Shown: positions 5,366 through 10,105 of the stretch, in pieces
Layout: each line of letters opens with the position of its first letter
Numbering within the stretch: the stretch's first letter is position 1
Source of the DNA: an uncultured Myxococcales bacterium
GTDB taxonomy: Bacteria; Myxococcota; UBA727; VGSZ01
Direction of reading: 5' to 3'
DNA: 10,105 bases
Assembly: GCA_903952805.1 (NCBI GenBank)
Contig: CAJBHN010000397.1
Location: 1 to 10,105, forward strand
Notes under the pieces: generated by a model
What the model was told of the DNA's origin: nothing
Database searches by the model: none
What the model saw: only the letters and a program-made list of their open reading frames with translations
Program-made: the position numbers and the translations under genes

Positions 5366-7447
5366 ATGACGACCCAGACGGCCGCCGCTTCATCCTCCGC
5401 CCTGCCGCCGCTCCAGAGCGACGCCTTCGGCAAGGTCAGCAACGATACTGTCGTTGGATGGTACCGCCTGCTGTACGGAACCCGGGCCATCGACACGCGC
5501 GCCAGCATCTATATCCGTCGGGGCATGGGCTGGAGTTACCATGCTCGCTGTGCCGGCCACGAAGGCATCCAGGTTGCGCTCGGGCTGCATTTCCGCGCCA
5601 ACAAAGACTTCCTGTTCCCCTATTACCGAGATCTTGGCACCAACCTCGCCGCGGGCCTGACGCCGTACGAACTCTTCCTCAACGGGCTCTCCCGCGACGA
5701 AGATCCTTGCTCCGGTGGTCGACACATGTCGAACCACTTTGGCAAGCCGTCCATCGGTGTCCAAAACGTCTCGTCGTGCACCGGGAACCACACGCTGCAC
5801 GCCGTTGGCGTCGCCCGCGCCCTTCGATACTACAAGTCTGGCGGCGTCGCTCTGTCGTCGCAGGGCGATTCGTCGGCATCTGAGGGGTACTGTTTCGAGG
5901 CGTACTCCGGCGCGAGCCGCGAGAAGCTTCCGGTCGTGTTTGTCATCCAAAACAACGGCTTTGGCATCAGTGTGCCGGTGGAACAGCAGTCGTCGTCCAA
6001 AAACGTCGCCGACAACTTCCGCGGCATCAAGAATCTCAAGGTCATCGATTGCGATGGGACCGACATCTTTGATTCGATGCGCGCCATGAAGGAAGCCGTC
6101 GATTTCGCCCTCAGCGGCAACGGTGCCGCCATGGTGCACGCCCAGTGCGTGCGAATGGGGGCGCATTCGAATTCCGACGCCCAGGACCTTTACCGGACGA
6201 CCGAGGAAGTGGCCCTGGCCCAACTGCAAGACCCGGTACTCCGGCTCCGGGCTCACCTCATCAACGCCAAGATTCTCGATGATGCGGCCATCAAAACCAT
6301 CGAGACCGAGATTGATGCTGGCCTCGAGCGTGACGCCGAGCGCGCCGAGAATGCGCCCAAGCCGAGCCCCGACAGCATTTATGATTTTGTGACGCCGCCG
6401 GCTGTCGACATCGCCGCGGCTGGCCTGAGCACCGCGCTGCCCGAGGGAGAGCCGAACGAGAAGCTCCGCGAGGCCATCACCCGCACGCTGATCGAGGAGT
6501 TCCGCGCCAACCCGAATACCTTCTGCTGGGGCCAAGACGTGGCCAGCAAGGAAAAGGGCGGGGTCTTCAATCTGACGAAGGGCATGCTGCAGGAGTTCGG
6601 TCCCGAGCGGATCTTCAATGGCCCCATCGCCGAGGATTTCATCGTCGGCACAGCCAACGGCATGAGTCGCTTCAGCAATGACATCCGCATTGTCATCGAG
6701 GCGGCCCAGTTTGCCGACTACGTGTGGCCGGCCATGGAGCAGATCGTCGAAACGAGTCACGACTATTGGCGCAGCAAGGGCCAGTTCAGCCCCAACATCG
6801 TGTGCCGATTGGCGTCGGGCGGCTATATCACCGGCGGCCTCTACCACTCGCAAAACGTTGAAGCGATCATGTCGCATCTGCCTGGTGTGCGCGTCATCTA
6901 TCCGGCCTTTGCTGACGATGCTGCTGGTCTGTTGCGGACCTCGATTCGCTCCCAGGGCTTGACGTTCTTTCTCGAACCCAAGTTCCTCTACAACCGACCT
7001 GAGGCTCGCGCGCCCAGGGGGAGCGCCACCTTTGCCATTCCCTTTGGCAAAGGACGCATTCGCAAGAGCGGCACCGACCTCAGCGTCATTACGTACGGCA
7101 ACACTGTGCATCTGGCGCTGCGCGTGGCTGACAAGCTTGAGGCCGAGGGCCACTCGGTCGAGGTCTTTGACCTGCGCAGCATCAAGCCCCTCGACGTCGA
7201 GGGCATCTGCGAGACCGTACGTCGCACGGGCAAGGCTCTGGTGTTGCACGAAGACCACCTGTTTCAGGGCATCGGTGGCGAGGTGGCTGCCATTATTGCC
7301 GAGCAGTGCTTCATGGACCTCGACGCACCGGTGCGTCGCGTGGGCGCCCTCGACATCCCCATCGGCTTCTCGCCGGTCCTTGAGCAGGCAACGTTGCCGC
7401 AAGAATCCACCATTGAGGTCGCCGTGCGTGACCTCTTGGCATTCTGA
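5366..7447 (+). CDS. Fused alpha-beta E1 component of a 2-oxo acid dehydrogenase
   Basis: This 693-residue protein joins the two usually separate E1 subunits, which decarboxylate a 2-oxo acid with thiamine diphosphate and pass the acyl group to lipoyl-E2. The alpha half (about 25-330) carries the cofactor-binding motif GDSSASEG...NN (167-197, Asn196-Asn197) and the mobile-loop region RMGAHSNSD...YR (263-277). After a linker (about 330-362) the beta half follows, with WGQDVASKEKGGVF (388-401), the catalytic-type Glu423 in GPIAED, AQFADYVWPAMEQI (447-460), and LYHSQNVEA (492-500). Its C-terminal domain ends normally. The motifs fit branched-chain or pyruvate E1; the substrate cannot be told. 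The ATG at 5366 is chosen because the earlier in-frame TTG at 5327 lies at the terminator; its ribosome binding site is weak. No E2 or E3 gene is in the window. An unknown gene starts 7 bp after the stop. Confidence 0.93.
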   Translation: MTTQTAAASSSALPPLQSDAFGKVSNDTVVGWYRLLYGTRAIDTRASIYIRRGMGWSYHARCAGHEGIQVALGLHFRANKDFLFPYYRDLGTNLAAGLTPYELFLNGLSRDEDPCSGGRHMSNHFGKPSIGVQNVSSCTGNHTLHAVGVARALRYYKSGGVALSSQGDSSASEGYCFEAYSGASREKLPVVFVIQNNGFGISVPVEQQSSSKNVADNFRGIKNLKVIDCDGTDIFDSMRAMKEAVDFALSGNGAAMVHAQCVRMGAHSNSDAQDLYRTTEEVALAQLQDPVLRLRAHLINAKILDDAAIKTIETEIDAGLERDAERAENAPKPSPDSIYDFVTPPAVDIAAAGLSTALPEGEPNEKLREAITRTLIEEFRANPNTFCWGQDVASKEKGGVFNLTKGMLQEFGPERIFNGPIAEDFIVGTANGMSRFSNDIRIVIEAAQFADYVWPAMEQIVETSHDYWRSKGQFSPNIVCRLASGGYITGGLYHSQNVEAIMSHLPGVRVIYPAFADDAAGLLRTSIRSQGLTFFLEPKFLYNRPEARAPRGSATFAIPFGKGRIRKSGTDLSVITYGNTVHLALRVADKLEAEGHSVEVFDLRSIKPLDVEGICETVRRTGKALVLHEDHLFQGIGGEVAAIIAEQCFMDLDAPVRRVGALDIPIGFSPVLEQATLPQESTIEVAVRDLLAF

Positions 7448-7454
7448 GACCACC

Positions 7455-7892
7455 GTGAGCTTTATCGTCGTCTCCTTCGCCGCAGGTCAGGGCGTCACCG
7501 CCGTCAGTGACGCTGCCGGCGATGCCTTCGACATCAGCGATGACATCGTCGCGGTCGTCGAGAGGGCCGGCTTTCCCGTCCAGGCGCGAGGCGGCGGCTA
7601 TTTGCTGCTGCACGGCACCAGCGTCGGCAAGGTGTCGTCATCGGCGAAGGCGTGGGCGGCCTTGCGCCATGTTGCCGACGCCGAGCTTCTCATGTTCATC
7701 TTTGACGACGAGGACCGATGCGTGGCCTGCCAGATTCAATGGCACAGCGGCCGCATTGCCGTGCGTATGAATCTCGAGGGCGCGCCGGACGACGACGTGC
7801 GCATGGCCATGCGACGGGTGAATCTGTTGCTCGACACGCTTCCTGACGTCGAGGTCGAAGCCAGCGTCGCGGTGACGAGCCTTGGTGTGTGA
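7455..7892 (+). CDS. Unknown 145-residue protein, probably co-transcribed with E1
   Basis: A GTG start 7 bp after the E1 stop, with GAGA six bases upstream overlapping that stop, gives 145 residues ending at a TGA at 7890. The close spacing points to one transcript and perhaps coupled translation. I do not recognise the family. The sequence looks like an alternating alpha-beta fold: a strand at the N-terminus (SFIVVSFAA), helix DISDDIVAVVERAGF (26-40), strand YLLLHG (49-54), helix SSAKAWAALRHV (62-73), strands ELLMFIFDDED and CVACQIQWH with a CxxC pair (Cys89, Cys92), then helix DVRMAMRRVNLLLDTL (114-129) and a final strand. There is no signal peptide or membrane helix, so it should be cytoplasmic. 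The context makes a role linked to the dehydrogenase possible, but nothing in the residues shows it. It converges with the cyclase gene after 27 bp, with no evident terminator. Confidence 0.8.
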   Translation: MSFIVVSFAAGQGVTAVSDAAGDAFDISDDIVAVVERAGFPVQARGGGYLLLHGTSVGKVSSSAKAWAALRHVADAELLMFIFDDEDRCVACQIQWHSGRIAVRMNLEGAPDDDVRMAMRRVNLLLDTLPDVEVEASVAVTSLGV

Positions 7893-7919
7893 GCGTTCCT
7901 GGTCATCCAGTGAATCCAG

Positions 7920-10022
7920 CTACTTGGTCGACAGTGCGTACACACCGTTCCAGGTGCCGGGCGGCGACGCGATGAGCGTGCAGCACCGCTCCCGGAGCAG
8001 GCGAGCGGCGCCGTCGTCGGGAGAAGTCGCCAGGACGCGTTCAAACAGCGTCAACCCCTCCGTGAAATTGCCGGCGCAATAGTGGCGCTGGGCCTCGGTG
8101 AAGATTGACAGGGTCGATGCCTTGGCGGCCCGGCTGGGGTCGACATCGAGAACTTCGTAGACGGCCATCGACTCGGACTTGCCCTTGGCCATAACGGTGT
8201 CGAGGTGCCGCAGCACTGGCCGCACGGTGTCCAGCTTGGCCACGACGTCGCCCGAAATCAGCACGTTTGCTGCGTACATCTTGGTCATGCCCTCCAGGCG
8301 CGCTGACGCGTTGACGCAGTCGCCGACGACGCCACCGTCGAGCTGCTCGCCGCCGCCAATGGTGCCGATCATCAGTTGGCCGATGTGTACGCCGATGCCG
8401 ATGTGCACCGGGGTTTCGCCAGCCTTGGTGCGCGCGTCGTTGAGGCGGTCCAGGGCCTTGCACATGCCTATAGCAGCGGTCACGGCGCCGTCGGCCCCTG
8501 AACGCGGCTTGGGGGCATCCTGGGACGGAAACAGGGCCATGATACCGTCGCCCAGGTACTGGTTGATGAAACCGGCGCCGCGATAGACCTCGGGCTCCAT
8601 GCGGGCGAGGTAGTCGTTGATGAAGCGAAAAGTGTCCTGGGGCCCCAGCGACTCCGCGAGCGTCGTGAACCCCCGCAGGTCACAGAACATCACGGCCATC
8701 TCTCTGACCTGAGCGTCGCCGCGATGGACTTCGCCGACAGTGCGTTTGCCGAGAGCGTCGAGGAATCCGAACGGCACGAAACGGGCGATGGCCGCGTTGG
8801 CGTCTCGCAGTTCGCGATTTTTTTCATCAACGGCCTTCAAGGTGCGCGTGAACTGCGCCGCGAGTGCCACCGCCATCACGATCATGAAGCACAGAAACGC
8901 CACGTCGGCGGGGCTGACGGGCAGCTTCACCCCACGGTTCAACACGTAGACCTCGGCGGGGGCGGCGATGGCACCAATGAGGAAACCCACGAGGAGGATG
9001 CGGGCATCGCCGCTGCCCTTGATGGTCCAGCGAATGACCAACGCCAGACCGGCGACGGGCATCATGACCTTGGCAGCGATAACCGGCATCGACACGCTGA
9101 GGCCCAGCCCAATGTCAGGGATGAAGCCCACCAGCGAAATGACCACCAGCAGGGCTTGATAGGCCCGCCACGGTCGACTGGGGCCGCGGTGCTCGACGAA
9201 GCGCCACACGAATTCAATAAATGACGCATTGACGAGGGTGCCGAAGAAGTTGCCGACGATGCCGGCAGTCACCGCATCGATGGGCAGCCAGACGGTGCTG
9301 CGGAGTTCGGTGATGGCCAGCCACGTCGTCACCAGCATGCCAGTCAGCCCGAACCACAGATAGCCCATGAGGTCGCGTCGCAGGAACCACAGGAGTACGT
9401 GATAAAAAGCGATGAAAAAGAAGATGAGTGACATCGCCAAAAAGCCCAGGGACCGCTCAGTGATGGTGCGCTCGACGGCGGACATCGCTCGTTCATGCAC
9501 TCCTGGCATGCGGCCAATCATCAGCGGGCCGTCGGCAATCAGCCGTCGGGAAGGGTCGACGTCAAAGAGAGAGGGCGCGTTGCCAATCCGCACCGCGACG
9601 GTGAACCGGCCGTTGGCGACGATGTTTGCAGGAATGGCGAAGGCCTGCCCTCGCTGAACAGGGTAGTGCGCCTCGTCGACGTTGCCATCGCCACCAACGC
9701 GGCTGCCGTCGACAAAGACGTCGTGGGCGCCGTCGACAATCCCCATGGCAAGACCCAGGGGCGCGCCACGGTGGCTGTCGTCGACGAGCACCTGTCGTCG
9801 CAGCCATACGACCGGGCCCACACAGACGCGCTCGGTGTCGGGCAGGGTGATTGCTTTCCAGGTGCTGTCGTCGAGGGCTGCGGCGGCAAAGCGCGGCTCG
9901 TCACCCACCATGCAAAGCCACTCGCCGGCGAGGTCGGTTGGCGGGTCCACCGACCGGACATGAACCGGCACATTGAGCATGAGAGCCTGAACGACGCTCG
10001 TGACGACGATGGCCAGCATCAT
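7920..10022 (-). CDS. Membrane class III nucleotide cyclase with 7TM sensor
   Basis: This 700-residue protein probably converts a nucleoside triphosphate to a cyclic nucleotide in response to a periplasmic signal. An N-terminal hydrophobic segment (1-20) leads to a jelly-roll domain (about 28-165) resembling glycoside hydrolase family 2 sugar-binding domains (GEWL, PDTER, WLRRQVLVDD, VFVDGSRVG). About seven membrane helices (about 192-391) follow, as in 7TMR-DISM receptors, then a short helical linker (395-412). The cyclase domain (about 440-625) has metal-binding Asp448 (MFCDLRGFT) and Asp492 (YLGDGIMALF), and the transition-state pair Asn571 and Arg575. The positions that usually set adenine specificity are unusual: Gln488 instead of Lys, and Gly564 instead of Asp or Thr. 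A TPR-like tail (about 636-690) follows. The first of two adjacent ATGs is annotated; the Shine-Dalgarno sequence is weak. Catalysis is likely; the substrate is open. Confidence 0.92.
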   Translation of the reverse strand: MMLAIVVTSVVQALMLNVPVHVRSVDPPTDLAGEWLCMVGDEPRFAAAALDDSTWKAITLPDTERVCVGPVVWLRRQVLVDDSHRGAPLGLAMGIVDGAHDVFVDGSRVGGDGNVDEAHYPVQRGQAFAIPANIVANGRFTVAVRIGNAPSLFDVDPSRRLIADGPLMIGRMPGVHERAMSAVERTITERSLGFLAMSLIFFFIAFYHVLLWFLRRDLMGYLWFGLTGMLVTTWLAITELRSTVWLPIDAVTAGIVGNFFGTLVNASFIEFVWRFVEHRGPSRPWRAYQALLVVISLVGFIPDIGLGLSVSMPVIAAKVMMPVAGLALVIRWTIKGSGDARILLVGFLIGAIAAPAEVYVLNRGVKLPVSPADVAFLCFMIVMAVALAAQFTRTLKAVDEKNRELRDANAAIARFVPFGFLDALGKRTVGEVHRGDAQVREMAVMFCDLRGFTTLAESLGPQDTFRFINDYLARMEPEVYRGAGFINQYLGDGIMALFPSQDAPKPRSGADGAVTAAIGMCKALDRLNDARTKAGETPVHIGIGVHIGQLMIGTIGGGEQLDGGVVGDCVNASARLEGMTKMYAANVLISGDVVAKLDTVRPVLRHLDTVMAKGKSESMAVYEVLDVDPSRAAKASTLSIFTEAQRHYCAGNFTEGLTLFERVLATSPDDGAARLLRERCCTLIASPPGTWNGVYALSTK

Positions 10023-10105
10023 GTTGTCCGTGTCTGGTTCACTCGTCCAACTCGGACATGAAGCCCTGGGCTGACGTTGGCGACCAGCAACGCATACAGG
10101 TCAAC
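10019..10105 (-). CDS. Possible 3' end of a gene upstream of the cyclase (partial)
   Basis: Reading leftward from the window edge, one frame stays open for 28 codons (beginning VDLYALLVANVSPG) and stops at a TGA that overlaps the cyclase start as ATGA, a common form of translational coupling. A second frame is also open to a TGA at 10041-10039 and would end in FMSELDE. Codon positions do not clearly favour either: the first has the better purine-first pattern, the second slightly more G/C at third positions. The tail is too short to identify a product. A non-coding edge cannot be excluded. Confidence 0.3.
   Translation of the reverse strand, partial: VDLYALLVANVSPGLHVRVGRVNQTRTT

Noticed and set aside
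5390..7453. 687-codon open frame on the minus strand opposite the E1 gene
   Set aside because: The antisense of a strongly conserved enzyme gene. The translated product shows no recognisable domain and its composition follows the codon bias of the real gene.
7032..7454. Extension of the frame of the 145-residue protein into the E1 gene
   Set aside because: It runs inside the conserved beta half of E1 in another frame and is rich in Arg, Ser and Pro. The GTG at 7455 gives a sensible protein.
1..10105. Mobile elements, CRISPR arrays, tRNA or rRNA genes
   Set aside because: Reading both strands I found no transposase or integrase product, no regularly spaced repeats, and no RNA gene signature.

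Overview
The window is GC-rich bacterial DNA, densely coding on both strands. It most resembles a member of the Myxococcota (former Deltaproteobacteria). The best evidence is lexA: its product has the STNGVNDHL recognition helix that I associate with myxobacterial LexA, and its promoter carries a near match to the Myxococcus xanthus LexA box as I remember it. The cyclase and the 169-residue unknown protein also look like families common in that phylum. The lineage is an inference, because no rRNA or other marker gene is present.

Left part (1-3154, minus strand): lexA reads leftward into sctV, the large inner-membrane export gate of a non-flagellar type III secretion system. After sctV comes a third leftward gene, cut by the window edge, whose product I do not recognise. 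A candidate promoter and a hairpin lie between lexA and sctV, so sctV need not depend on the lexA promoter.

Middle (3155-5203): a divergent intergenic region separates lexA from pyrH (UMP kinase, plus strand). pyrH converges with a minus-strand gene for an uncharacterised 169-residue protein. That gene diverges from a thioredoxin gene on the plus strand. A 10-bp stem-loop terminator candidate follows the thioredoxin gene.

Right part (5366-10105): a fused alpha-beta E1 component of a 2-oxo acid dehydrogenase is followed after 7 bp by a small unknown gene, probably in one transcript. These converge with a long minus-strand gene for a membrane class III nucleotide cyclase (periplasmic sugar-binding-like sensor domain, seven membrane helices, cyclase domain, TPR-like tail). 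At the right edge, open reading frames lead into the cyclase start, so an upstream gene partner is possible.

The genes are mostly core functions: SOS control, nucleotide synthesis, redox, 2-oxo acid oxidation and second-messenger signalling. The accessory signal is the type III secretion gate protein next to lexA. I see no mobile element, CRISPR array, tRNA or rRNA, and no clear new multi-gene system. The best leads are the two unknown proteins, the edge gene next to sctV, the altered substrate-recognition positions of the cyclase, and the self-regulated LexA with an acidic linker.
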